A DNA stretch of 64,000 nt from assembly GCA_963803165.1 (NCBI GenBank), contig CAWDLK010000003.1, forward strand, positions 186,001 through 250,000. Direction: 5' to 3'. Positions 17,660 to 28,725 of the stretch are shown here, piece after piece. The translations under genes and the position numbers were made by a program. Under the pieces are notes generated by a model. It saw only the letters and a program-made list of their open reading frames with translations. It was not told the DNA's origin and ran no database searches. This stretch comes from Changshengia sp963803165 (GTDB lineage: Bacteria; Chloroflexota; Dormibacteria; Aeolococcales; Aeolococcaceae). Numbering within the stretch: the stretch's first letter is position 1; each line of letters opens with the position of its first letter.

Positions 17660-18523
17660 TCAGCTGACCCTCCGGGAGATGCGCCCGGCCGTCACTCTGG
17701 CGACGACGCTCAGCAGCAGGACGAAGCCGAGCAGCACCAGGGCCGTGCCCCACGCGGTCTGCTGGGCGACCGCGTAGGCCTGGGTCCCATCGGTGTAGAT
17801 CAGCAGCGTCATGGCGGCGAGTGGAGTGGCCAGGGTGAAGAGCAGCGGAGCGGTCTCGCCGACCGCCCGCGCGATGGCGAGCAGGTTGCCGGTGACCAGG
17901 TCGGGGAGCGCACCCCGCAGCACCACGGAGCGGGCCACCCGGCCGCGTCGCGCTCCCAGGGCGAGGCCCGCCTCCCAGAGGTCGAGTGCGATGGTGCGCA
18001 TCGCCTCCTCGTCGGCCCGGATCATGATCGGCAGCATCAGCACCGCCAGCGCGAAGGCCGCCGCCAGGGTGGAGAACTGGTGCAGGGGGAGCACCAGCAG
18101 CGCGTAGGCGAAGATGCCGATGATGATCGACGGGACTCCGGTCAGCACATCGGCGCCGAACCGCAGCGCGGCCGCGATCCGGCCGCTTCGTTCGAAGAGG
18201 AAGAGGGCGGTCAGCAGGGAGATGGGGATCGCCAGGACGAGCGCCAGGCCCACGATCTCGGCGCTGCCCACGATGGCCGTCGAGATCCCTCCGCCGGGGA
18301 CGCCGGGCGGGGTCGGCGCATTGACGAGGAAGCTCCACGAGAGCGCCCCCGCGCCGCGGCTGATCGTGTAGTAGAGGAGGGTCACGAGCGGCGCCACCGC
18401 GGCGAGGGCCGCGAGCGCGCACAGCCCCTGCGCGATGCGTCCGCTGATGCGGCGCCGGAGCAGCGAGCGCTCGGCGGTGGCCTGGATGAGCTCGCGACGG
18501 CGCGCGACGAGGACGGCGCTCAC
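17660..18523 (-). CDS. pstA: PstA-like phosphate ABC transporter permease
   Basis: A 287-residue permease with about six transmembrane helices. The BPD_transp_1 EAA-like loop is EAGLALGARRGRVARSVVLRGALP, in the cytoplasm, contacting PstB. The start is set at GTG 18523-18521, which overlaps the pstC stop by 4 nt (GTGA), indicating coupling. Upstream in-frame codons lie within pstC and are not real. The region after the first helix (YYTISRGAGALSWSFL) is characteristic of PstA. Confidence 0.93.
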   Translation of the reverse strand: MSAVLVARRRELIQATAERSLLRRRISGRIAQGLCALAALAAVAPLVTLLYYTISRGAGALSWSFLVNAPTPPGVPGGGISTAIVGSAEIVGLALVLAIPISLLTALFLFERSGRIAAALRFGADVLTGVPSIIIGIFAYALLVLPLHQFSTLAAAFALAVLMLPIMIRADEEAMRTIALDLWEAGLALGARRGRVARSVVLRGALPDLVTGNLLAIARAVGETAPLLFTLATPLAAMTLLIYTDGTQAYAVAQQTAWGTALVLLGFVLLLSVVARVTAGRISRRVS

Positions 18524-19527
18524 CGCAGCGCCCCCGCGGTGCTGACCGAGATCGCGCGACCGTGGCGGAGCAGCGCCTGACCGCCGGCGTTGACGGCGAC
18601 GGTGAGGGCGAGCAGCACCGCACCGAGGGCGATCACCGAGCTGGTCCCGATGCCGGGGGTCGCCTCGGCGAACTGGTTGACGATCGCCGAGCCCAGTGTC
18701 GCCCCCGGCGCGGTGAGGGACGCCGGGAGGGCGGGCCGGTTCCCGATCACCATGGCGACGGCGATGCTCTCCCCCATCGCCCGTCCGACGGCCAGTGTCA
18801 CCGCCGCCTGGACGCCCGACCGTGCCGCCGGGATGACCGCCCTGCGCACCGCCTGCCACCGGGTGGCGCCGAGGGCCAGGGCCGCCTCGCGGTCGGCGAC
18901 GGGCACCCCGGCGAGGGCGGTGCGGCTCAGCGTCACCATGGTCGGCAGCGTCATCACCGCGAGCACCACGGACGCCAGCAGGATGCTGGGGCCGTACGCC
19001 TCCCCGCGGAAGAGCCAGCCCATCACCGGCACGGAGGCGAGGAACGGCTCCACCTGGTTGGCGAAGATCGGGGTGAGCACGATCAGCCCCCAGAGGCCGA
19101 CCACGATGCTGGGAACCGCCGCGAGCAGGCCGATGAGCGTGGAGAGCGGCGCGGCCACCCAGCCGGGCGCCAGCTCCGAGAGGAAGGCCGCGGTCCCCAG
19201 CCCGATGGGCACCACGATCACCATGGCGACCGCGGTGGTCAGCAGCGTCCCCACCACCAGGATCCCGGCGCCGTACTGGCCGGCGGCCGGGTTCCAGGTG
19301 CCCGACCAGAGGAAGCCGATGCCGGAGTGCAGCAGCGCCTGGCCGGAGTCCCCCGCAACGCTGAGCAGCAGCCCGATTACCATGGCGCCGAACAGCGCGG
19401 CGCCGGCCCAGCGGAGTCCGGCATAGGTGCGCTCGCCCCCGCGGGTGCGACGCCTCGCGAGCGCGCGGCGCACGTCTCCACCCGGGCTCAGCCCCCGGGG
19501 CGCACCGAGGGCGGCGTCAGAGGTCAT
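18520..19527 (-). CDS. pstC: PstC-like phosphate ABC transporter permease
   Basis: A 335-residue permease pairing with PstA. It has an Arg-rich cytoplasmic N-terminus, TM1 (GAALFGAMVIGLLLSVAG) and the periplasmic GTWNPAAGQYGAGILVVGTLL segment typical of PstC. The EAA-type loop is DREAALALGATRWQAVRRAV, and the VGRAMGESIAVAMVIGN region is well conserved. It is the second gene of the pst operon, 45 bp after pstS. Confidence 0.94.
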   Translation of the reverse strand: MTSDAALGAPRGLSPGGDVRRALARRRTRGGERTYAGLRWAGAALFGAMVIGLLLSVAGDSGQALLHSGIGFLWSGTWNPAAGQYGAGILVVGTLLTTAVAMVIVVPIGLGTAAFLSELAPGWVAAPLSTLIGLLAAVPSIVVGLWGLIVLTPIFANQVEPFLASVPVMGWLFRGEAYGPSILLASVVLAVMTLPTMVTLSRTALAGVPVADREAALALGATRWQAVRRAVIPAARSGVQAAVTLAVGRAMGESIAVAMVIGNRPALPASLTAPGATLGSAIVNQFAEATPGIGTSSVIALGAVLLALTVAVNAGGQALLRHGRAISVSTAGALR

Positions 19528-19572
19528 CGCCGCAGCCCAGGATCAGGCGAGGCCTCGGGGAGGGGGGCCAAC

Positions 19573-20748
19573 TCAGCTGGTGAAGAGGGGCGTGCCCGCG
19601 GAGCTCTCCAGCCCGCGGATCGTGGTCTGGGCCAGCCTCGCCACGTTGGCGGGCAGCGGCGCGTAGCCGAGCGCGGCGGCATCCTGCTGGCCGCTGGTCA
19701 CCGCCCAGTCGAGCAGCTTGCCCAGCGCGATGCCCGTGGTCGTGTCCGCCTGCCTCTGGTAGACGAGCGTCCAGCTGAAGTTGGCGAGCGGGTAGGTGCC
19801 GGCCCCCGGCTCGTTGACGACGTTGAAGTCCGTCGCGCTGAGGGTGGTCGCCTGGGCTCCCGCCAGAGCTATGGACTGCTCGGTGGGGGCAACGTAGGAG
19901 CCGGCCGCGTCGAGCAGGGCGGCGTTGACGAACCCGTTCTGGAGGGCGTATCCGTACTCGACGTAGCCCACGCAACCGCTGGTCTGGCTGACATAGGTGG
20001 CGACGCCGGTGTTGAGCTGCTCGCCGATGCCGACGGTCGCCAGCGGCCACGTTCGCGAGGGGGTCGACGTGCCGGTCGCGCTCACCCAGGTGGGGGCGGT
20101 GTCGATCAGATACTGGTCGAGGTCGTAGCCGGGGCCCGAGGCGTCGGCCCGATGGACGGGCTTGATGGCGAGGTTGGGGAGGTCCGAGACCCCGGACACC
20201 CTGGCGATCTGCGGGCTGTCCCAGTTGGTGATGGTGCCGTCGAAGATGCCCGCCAGGGTGGGGCCGTCGAGCTTGAGGCCCTTGGGCGCGCCGGGCACGT
20301 TGTAGCTGACGGCGACGCCGCCGAGGTCGACGGGGATCTGCAGGATGCTGCCTCCGGTGGCGGCGGCCAGCTGCGCCTGGGTCATGGGGATCTCCGAGTC
20401 ACCGAAGTCCACGGTCGCCTGCTGGATGTCGGTCACCCCCACGCTGGAGCCGGCCGGCGAGTAGTTGACGGTGGTGTGGGCGTCCTTCTGCCCGTACTCG
20501 TAGAAGACGCTCTCGAAGAAGGGCTCGATGGAGTTGGCGCCGGCGCCGTTCAGGGTGACCGCGCTCGGCGTGCTGACGTCGCAGGTGGCACTGAGGACGG
20601 TGTTCGACGAGCAGGTGGAGGCGTCCGCCCGGGCGGTCGGGGTGGAGCCGCCCCCACACGCGGCGACCAGTCCGAGCAGGGCGAGCCCGGCCAGCGCGCT
20701 CACGCGCCGACCCCTATCATTCCAGCCGCGAACCCGTGGCAGCGTCAT
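19573..20748 (-). CDS. pstS: PstS-like phosphate-binding lipoprotein
   Basis: A 391-residue lipoprotein: signal ALAGLALLGLVAAC with the lipobox Cys, then a PBP type II fold. Ligand-site motifs are recognisable: LNGAGANSIEPFF (usually GAGATFPAPLY), TVDFGDSEIPMT (binding Asp) and PVHRADASGPGYD (usually R-x-D-x-S-G-T). The Thr after SG is Pro here, and the TF of the first motif is replaced, so specificity could be shifted. The ATG at 20746-20748 has GGAGG about 11 nt upstream; the open frame continues further only by chance. It heads the pst-sat run and is divergent from a LysR gene. Confidence 0.9.
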   Translation of the reverse strand: MTLPRVRGWNDRGRRVSALAGLALLGLVAACGGGSTPTARADASTCSSNTVLSATCDVSTPSAVTLNGAGANSIEPFFESVFYEYGQKDAHTTVNYSPAGSSVGVTDIQQATVDFGDSEIPMTQAQLAAATGGSILQIPVDLGGVAVSYNVPGAPKGLKLDGPTLAGIFDGTITNWDSPQIARVSGVSDLPNLAIKPVHRADASGPGYDLDQYLIDTAPTWVSATGTSTPSRTWPLATVGIGEQLNTGVATYVSQTSGCVGYVEYGYALQNGFVNAALLDAAGSYVAPTEQSIALAGAQATTLSATDFNVVNEPGAGTYPLANFSWTLVYQRQADTTTGIALGKLLDWAVTSGQQDAAALGYAPLPANVARLAQTTIRGLESSAGTPLFTS

Positions 20749-20855
20749 CACCGGCGAGCCCTCCATCGTCTGCGGGTGCCCCAGCGAGCGCGGTGGGTCC
20801 CGTCCGTGCCGAGCCGAGCCGAGTGTGGCAGGCGCAATCCACATGATCAAGGATG

Positions 20856-20888
20856 GGAATCGTATGATTCCATTCTTCCTAGAAGAAT
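20856..20888. promoter_or_regulatory. Two adjacent palindromes in an A+T-rich patch between pstS and lysR
   Basis: GGAATC-gtat-GATTCC (20856-20871) abuts ATTCTTC-cta-GAAGAAT (20872-20888), inside about 50 bp that is far more A+T-rich than the rest of the window. On the minus strand TTCTTC, a 17-bp spacer and TACGAT overlap the palindromes and could be the pstS promoter. On the plus strand TATGAT (20863-20868) could serve lysR. The dyads fit the size of LysR-type boxes (T-N11-A type), so the adjacent LysR protein is the natural candidate to bind here. Confidence 0.6.
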
Positions 20889-20889
20889 C

Positions 20890-21861
20890 ATGGACGCCCT
20901 CCCCCCGCTCCCCGACCAGGCCAGCCCGCCCCGCCATGGAATGACGCGGGCTCACACCCCGGCGCGGCCGCGGCCGGAGGTCACCCTCGACCAGCTCCAC
21001 ACCTTCCTGGCCGTCGCCGAGCGCCAGCACGTGAGCGCGGCCGCCGAGGCACTCGGGATCTCCCAGGGATCGGTGAGCACCGTGGTTCACCGCCTCGAGA
21101 AGCGGCTCGGCCTGGCCCTCTTCCAGCGGGTCGGCCGCAACGTCAGGCTGACCGATGTGGGCCGGGCGCTCCGGCCGATCGCCACCCGGATCTTCGATGA
21201 CGTCGCCCTGGTGGAGGAGCTTCGGGTCAGCTACCTGAACGCCGAGGAGGGGGAGATCGCCATCGCCGCGGGGCACGTCGTCGGCGCCCACCGCGTCCCG
21301 GGCTGGCTTGCCCCCTTCGTCGCGGCCCACCCTCAGTTTGGCCTGCACCTCAGGTTGGCGCGCTTCCGGGACATGATCGTGATGCTCCAGGGCGGCGAGG
21401 TCGACGTGATCTTTGCCGGCTCCCGGGTCGACGTCCCCGGGATCGAGGCGCTGACCATGGAGCGCACCGAGATGGTGCTGGTCGTCGCCCCCGGCCATCC
21501 GCTCGCCAGCAGCCGCCACCCGCTCCGGGACCTCAACGGGTACCGGCACCTGGAGCACGAGCGCGGCACCGCGACCCACGACCTGGTGGCCGACCACCTG
21601 CTCCGCGAGCACGGCCGAGAGGCCGAGGGCGTCGAGCTGGAGGAGGGTGCGCTGGTGCCGGCGCTCAAAGCCGGCCTGGGCTTCGCGGTGATGCCGCGGT
21701 CGCTGGTGGAGGGCGACGTCGCCGCCGGCAGGTTGATCGTCCTCCCCTGCCCCGGACCCCATGTGGTGCAGGAGTTCACCGCGGCCCGCCGCGAGGGCGT
21801 GCACACGCCGGCGGTGGAGCTGCTCTGGAACCATCTGCGCGGGGCCGCCACCGGGGGCTGA
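20890..21861 (+). CDS. LysR-family transcriptional regulator
   Basis: 323 residues from the ATG at 20890 (a second in-frame ATG is at 20941). The N-terminal winged helix-turn-helix is clear: LDQLHTFLAVAERQHVSAAAEALGIS, then SVSTVVHRLEKRLGLALF. A LysR substrate-binding domain follows (MVLVVAPGHPLA; VPALKAGLGFAVMPRSLV). It is divergent from pstS across a 141-bp gap with palindromes. LysR proteins usually control the divergent operon and their own gene. The coinducer is unknown. Since the operon includes sulfate activation, a CysB-like logic is possible but unproven. Confidence 0.92.
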   Translation: MDALPPLPDQASPPRHGMTRAHTPARPRPEVTLDQLHTFLAVAERQHVSAAAEALGISQGSVSTVVHRLEKRLGLALFQRVGRNVRLTDVGRALRPIATRIFDDVALVEELRVSYLNAEEGEIAIAAGHVVGAHRVPGWLAPFVAAHPQFGLHLRLARFRDMIVMLQGGEVDVIFAGSRVDVPGIEALTMERTEMVLVVAPGHPLASSRHPLRDLNGYRHLEHERGTATHDLVADHLLREHGREAEGVELEEGALVPALKAGLGFAVMPRSLVEGDVAAGRLIVLPCPGPHVVQEFTAARREGVHTPAVELLWNHLRGAATGG

Positions 21862-21938
21862 GCCGCCGTCGCGGCAGGCGCCCGCGTCCGCGACCGCACT
21901 GACCCGGGCGGCGTGGGATGGCCTGGCTCGCCCGCTCC

Positions 21939-23102
21939 TCAGAGCTCTGCGATCCGGGCCTCGAGGAAGCGCCGCTCCGATGCCGCCTCCGCCAGCTCGA
22001 GGGCGCGACGGTAGGCGGCACGCGCCTCCTCCACCCGTCCCACGCGCCGCAGCAGCTCGGCGCGGGTCGAATGCAGGTAGAGGTAGTCGCCGAGGGCAAG
22101 CCGGTCGACGATCCTCAGCCCGGCCTCGGGTCCCTCGGACTGGGCCACCGCGACAGCGCGGTTCAACTCCACCACCGGTGACCCGGTGATGCGGGCGACC
22201 TCCGTGTAGAGCTCCACGATCCTCGCCCAGGGCGGCGGTTGCTCCAGCTGCAGGGCCGCGATCATGGCCTGCAGGACGTACGGCCCAGCCCCGCCCACCC
22301 CCCGTGCCCGGCTGAGGGTCGCGAGCCCGTCGGCGATCTGCGCCCGGTTCCAGAGCGACCGGTCCTGATCCTGCAGCAGCACCAGATCGTCCCCGCCGAA
22401 CCGGGCCTCGCGCCGCGCGTCGTGCAGCAGCATCAACGCCAGCAGGCCCAGCACCTCGGGCTGGTCCGGCATCAGCCCGGCGAGCACCCGGGCCAGGTGG
22501 ATCGCCTCGTCGGTGAGCTCACCTCTCCCCCGATAGCCCTCGTTGAAGATCAGGTAAACGGCGGCCAGCACGGTGGCGAGGCGCTCCGCCAGCAGGGCCC
22601 GGGGAGGGATCACGAAGGGGATGCCGGCTGCCTTGACCTTGGCTTTGGCGCGCGTGAGCCGCCGCTTCATGGTCTCCGCGGAGACCAGGAAGGCGCGCGC
22701 GATCTCCTCGGTGGTGAGCCCGCCGAGCGCACGCAGGATGAGCGCGACCTGGGCTTCGATCCCCAACGCCGGGTGGCAGCACATGAACACGAGCTGGAGG
22801 CGCTCGTCGGGGATGCCGGCGCCCGCCACCCCCTCCGCCGGCTCCTCGGCTGCCACCAGCAGACGGAGCTTGGTGGAGAGCAGGTGCTCGCGGCGAAGCC
22901 GGTCGATGGCCCTGCGGCGGGCCGTGGTGACCAGCCAGGCCGCCGGGCTGGCCGGGACCCCGTCGCGCGGCCAGCGCTCGACGGCGATCGCGAAGGCATC
23001 CTGAAGGGAGTCCTCGGCGAGATCGAAGTCGCCGAGGCTCCCGATCAGGACCGAGAGGACCCGGCCCCACTCATCGCGGAAGATCCGATCGACCGGGTTC
23101 AC
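21939..23102 (-). CDS. ECF42-type RNA polymerase sigma factor
   Basis: 387 residues. Sigma-70 region 2 (DFDLAEDSLQDAFAIAVERW) and region 4 (LGGLTTEEIARAFLVSAETMKRRLTRAKAK) are followed by a long helical C-terminal extension (DUF6596/TPR-like, ending RRALELAEAASERRFLEARIAEL). This is the hallmark of the ECF42 group. That group is known to pair with DGPF/YCII proteins, as here: GTG 23102-23100 overlaps the YCII stop by 4 nt. ECF42 members lack anti-sigma factors, and the C-terminal extension is thought to regulate activity. The target is commonly the YCII gene itself. Confidence 0.93.
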   Translation of the reverse strand: MNPVDRIFRDEWGRVLSVLIGSLGDFDLAEDSLQDAFAIAVERWPRDGVPASPAAWLVTTARRRAIDRLRREHLLSTKLRLLVAAEEPAEGVAGAGIPDERLQLVFMCCHPALGIEAQVALILRALGGLTTEEIARAFLVSAETMKRRLTRAKAKVKAAGIPFVIPPRALLAERLATVLAAVYLIFNEGYRGRGELTDEAIHLARVLAGLMPDQPEVLGLLALMLLHDARREARFGGDDLVLLQDQDRSLWNRAQIADGLATLSRARGVGGAGPYVLQAMIAALQLEQPPPWARIVELYTEVARITGSPVVELNRAVAVAQSEGPEAGLRIVDRLALGDYLYLHSTRAELLRRVGRVEEARAAYRRALELAEAASERRFLEARIAEL

Positions 23103-23437
23103 ATCTCCAGTATCGGGCGGATCTCCACGCAACCGCCCTGGTGGACCGCCGGGATGCGTCCGGCCACCTTGATGGCCTTGTCGAGGTCATCGGCCTCGAC
23201 GAGGAAGAAGCCGCCGAACACCTCCTTGGTGTCGGCGAAGGGCCCGTCGGTGACCAGGGTCCTGCCGTCCTGGACGCGGACCGTGGTCGCGGTGTCGACC
23301 CCCTGCAACCCCTCTCCGCCGACGACGCCCGGAGCCTGGCCGAGCGCCATGTACTCGCGCCCGGCGGCCTGCTGCTCCTCGTGGCTGAGGGCCGCCATGG
23401 CTCCGGGGACCTCGTAGATCAAGAGTGCGTACTTCAT
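23099..23437 (-). CDS. YCII/DGPF-domain protein, partner of ECF42
   Basis: 112 residues, starting MKYALLIYEVPGAMA at the ATG 23435-23437, with GGGAG about 11 nt upstream. It contains the defining DGPFADTKEVFGGFFLVEADD segment of the YCII-related/DGPF family, a ferredoxin-like fold of uncertain biochemistry. The gene immediately precedes and overlaps the sigma factor gene. The role is not known; comparative work links these pairs to stress responses. Confidence 0.9.
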   Translation of the reverse strand: MKYALLIYEVPGAMAALSHEEQQAAGREYMALGQAPGVVGGEGLQGVDTATTVRVQDGRTLVTDGPFADTKEVFGGFFLVEADDLDKAIKVAGRIPAVHQGGCVEIRPILEM

Positions 23438-23635
23438 GGTGGGCTCCCAAGTGAAGGTGAACTGCCTGCCCTCATGACGAGCGGGAGACCCCCGAGGGGA
23501 CAGCCCGCCCCGCACGGGCCGCGGAGCGGGATCGCGAGCCAGTCCCCGAGGCCGGCCGGCACCCGACCATGAGATCGGTCCCCCCGATCTCGGCCGGCAC
23601 TGGTGGCAGCACGGCCGACCCCCGGCCCCACCGGC

Positions 23636-24184
23636 TCAGCTCGGCGCGACGACCGTGATCCGGGCGATGTCGGGGTCGGTGAACACATCGAGGTCGTCGC
23701 GGCTCTGGGTGGAGAACTCCGAGACGATGGCCCCCTCCGGCCCCGCCTGGAACCAGTGCAGCGTGTCGGGGGGAATGGTGTGCTGCTGCCCCGGACGGAG
23801 GACCACCTCGTGCCACACGGTGTACATGCCGCGGTCCGCCCTGGCCGGCCGGCAGGTGGGCCGCTCCACCGCCGTGCCCTCGAGGTAGAGGTAGACGATG
23901 CCGCGGCGGCAGCGGAACGTCTCCTCCTTGCCGGGGGTGCCGCCGAAGGGGGGATGGCGATGCTCCGGGCAGGTCTGGCCGGGGAACAAGACCAGCTCCT
24001 TGGCGCAGACCCGCTGGGTGTTGACGTAGACGACAACCTCCAGCCCCGTCTCCTCCAGCTGGGAGAGACCGAAATCGGAAACCTCGATGCGGTCGCGCTC
24101 CCCGTCGCCGAGGACAAACCCCGCCTCCTCGAGCAGCCGCGCCGCTCGCCGCCGCGCGTCCTGGATCTGATCCTGGGTCAACAT
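23636..24184 (-). CDS. D-lyxose isomerase-like cupin (sugar isomerase)
   Basis: 182 residues from the ATG at 24182-24184 (AGGAGG about 12 nt upstream). A cupin barrel with metal-ligand motifs EHRHPPFGGTPGKEETF and PPDTLHWFQAGPEGAIVSEFS. The end, SRDDLDVFTDPDIARITVV, is typical of the D-lyxose ketol-isomerase family (interconversion of D-lyxose and D-xylulose, often also mannose/fructose). His, His, Glu and a later His would bind Mn2+. No sugar kinase or transporter is next to it, so its pathway is unclear. Upstream codons in the same frame are low quality and dropped. Confidence 0.85.
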   Translation of the reverse strand: MLTQDQIQDARRRAARLLEEAGFVLGDGERDRIEVSDFGLSQLEETGLEVVVYVNTQRVCAKELVLFPGQTCPEHRHPPFGGTPGKEETFRCRRGIVYLYLEGTAVERPTCRPARADRGMYTVWHEVVLRPGQQHTIPPDTLHWFQAGPEGAIVSEFSTQSRDDLDVFTDPDIARITVVAPS

Positions 24185-24387
24185 GGCTCGGGCACACCTC
24201 CTGATCGGGGCTTGCGGCGCCCACCGCAACGGAAGGAGCCGACGGCTCCCGGCGATCATCTCTGACCCGCTCGGAGAGGCGCTCTTGGTACGGCATCCAT
24301 CGCTGCAGCCGAGAACCACGACGTCCCAGGAGGCCGCCCGGGTCAGGAAGCTCCCCGGCGCCCTCATCCCAGAGGAGGCGAGGTGCG

Positions 24388-25004
24388 CTAACTCGGGTTG
24401 ACGTGGGACCCTGGGTGGACCGGGCCGGCCGGTTCATAGCTGGCGATCACCACGCCGGCAGTGGTCGTGGCGCTGCTGACCAGCCGCAACGCGCCAGCTC
24501 GCACGCCGTCCTGGAAGAGCCGCTTGCCGGTGCCCAGGTGCAGCGGGTAGTAGAGGAGCCGGTACTCGTCGACGAGGTCGTGATCGATGAGGGTGCGAGC
24601 GAGGTCACCGCTGCCATGGACCTGGAGCTCGCCACCGGGCTTTGCCTTCAGCCGGGCCACTTCCGCGGGCAGGTCGGCGCCGAGCAGCGAGGAGTGGGCC
24701 CACTCCACTGAATCGAGGGTGGTGGACGCCACGTACTTCGGGAGGGCGTTGAGCTTCGTCGCGATCGGATGGCCCGGATCGGTGACATTCGGCCAGTAGC
24801 CGCTGAAGATCTGGTACGTCTTGCGCCCGAGCAGAAACGCCTCAGCCTTCTCGAACCAGCCGACCACGGCCGCGCCGACCTCCTCGTCGCCGTACGCGAA
24901 CTGCCAGCCCCGTACTCGAACGGACCATCGGGATCCTCGTGCCGATCTCCGGGTGATTGCATCACGCCATCGAGGGTCAGGAACGTGTGCAGCGTCAGTC
25001 TCAC
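24388..25004 (-). pseudogene. DHFR/RibD C-terminal-domain family reductase, interrupted by a one-base deletion
   Basis: Two overlapping frames make one gene. The GTG at 25002-25004 starts RLTLHTFLTLDGVMQSPGDR and goes to FEYG near 24909. The next frame continues WQFAYGDEEVGAAVVGWFEKAE to the stop at 24388. Joining them needs one extra G in the G4 tract at 24908-24911 and yields 205 residues, the normal length of this family (YyaP/YwjB-like). Landmarks are LGRKTYQIFSGYWP, GELQVHGSGDLARTL and YPLHLGTGKRLF. These NADPH-binding proteins have few proven functions. The lesion may be a homopolymer base-call error. A -10-like TAGAGT lies 8 nt before the GTG with no Shine-Dalgarno. Confidence 0.8.
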
Positions 25005-25074
25005 GCCAACGTACTCTACTGAACCCCGCGGCGCCTGAACCTATCCTGCCGCTGAAGGGGTTTCCCGATCTCAG

Positions 25075-28176
<3,102 letters not shown>

Positions 28177-28292
28177 GACACTTTCCTAGCTGGGGCCCCG
28201 GCGTCGGAGCCGGGAGCCGGGTCTTCCATGATGACGCGGCGGGTGCGCCCGGCATGCCGGCGATCGGACCGGGCGGCGCGGCGCCGAGCTGG

Positions 28293-28319
28293 ATCGTACC
28301 AGCCGGCCGGCCCGCTCAA
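28293..28319 (-). promoter_or_regulatory. Possible secA promoter with extended -10
   Basis: Minus strand: TTGAGC (28319-28314), 15-bp spacer, TACGAT (28298-28293) preceded by TGG, an extended -10. It would give a leader of about 110 nt. It lies right after a short CCCCC/GGGGG hairpin that may end the hpf transcript. Confidence 0.4.
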
Positions 28320-28333
28320 CCCCCTCTCGGGGG
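28320..28333 (-). terminator. Short hairpin after hpf
   Basis: CCCCC-gaga-GGGGG on the minus strand, followed by TTGAGC rather than a T-run. A weak or factor-dependent terminator at best. Confidence 0.25.
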
Positions 28334-28388
28334 ACCGTCTCCGACCCCCTCGCCGGAGGCCCGGACGCCGGCGCGCGAGGGCCGTCGC

Positions 28389-28718
28389 TCAGGCGTGGGG
28401 CGGCTCGGCGTCGGCCCCGATCCGACCCTTGCGGTCCGTGGTCCGATCGTGGAGACGGCGGACCTGCTCGTCGGCCTTGTCGATCACCCCATCGATCGCC
28501 TCGGGGACGCTGGCCGCCGCGCAGCGGGCCACCAGGCGGGTGTGGTGGAGGTGGAGCACGATCTCGGCCGACGCGTCGGGGAGGAGCGGGGACGCCCGCT
28601 CCACGGTGAGGTCCACGTCGTCGAGGCTGGCGTGCCGCTCCAGCCGGCGGAGCTTCTCCAGGGCGTGGTCCCGAGTGGCGGCCGGCACGTGGTGGCCGAT
28701 GACGATGGAGATGCGCAT
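28389..28718 (-). CDS. hpf: Ribosome hibernation promoting factor, short HPF/RaiA type
   Basis: 109 residues from the ATG at 28716-28718. The fold is S30AE: MRISIVIGHHVPAATRDHALEKLRRLERH, then a basic/charged strand and helix (AIDGVIDKADEQVRRLHDR). It binds the 30S decoding region and silences ribosomes in stationary phase. It lacks the C-terminal dimerisation domain of long HPF. Its start is 7 nt after the DUF192 stop, so the two are coupled. The secA gene follows 212 bp downstream, the usual Gram-positive order. Upstream codons in frame overlap DUF192 and are rejected. Confidence 0.87.
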   Translation of the reverse strand: MRISIVIGHHVPAATRDHALEKLRRLERHASLDDVDLTVERASPLLPDASAEIVLHLHHTRLVARCAAASVPEAIDGVIDKADEQVRRLHDRTTDRKGRIGADAEPPHA

Positions 28719-28725
28719 GCTGCCC

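Noticed and set aside
18562..20889. A long plus-strand frame running through the pst operon into lysR
   Set aside because: It is the reverse shadow of pstA, pstC and pstS; only the part from 20890 (or 20941) has LysR features.
20749..21834. Minus-strand extension of the pstS frame upstream of 20748
   Set aside because: It lies antisense to lysR. The lipoprotein signal and Shine-Dalgarno place the true start at 20748.
22239..23417. A 392-codon plus-strand frame
   Set aside because: Antisense to the ECF42 sigma and YCII genes, both of which have family signatures on the minus strand.
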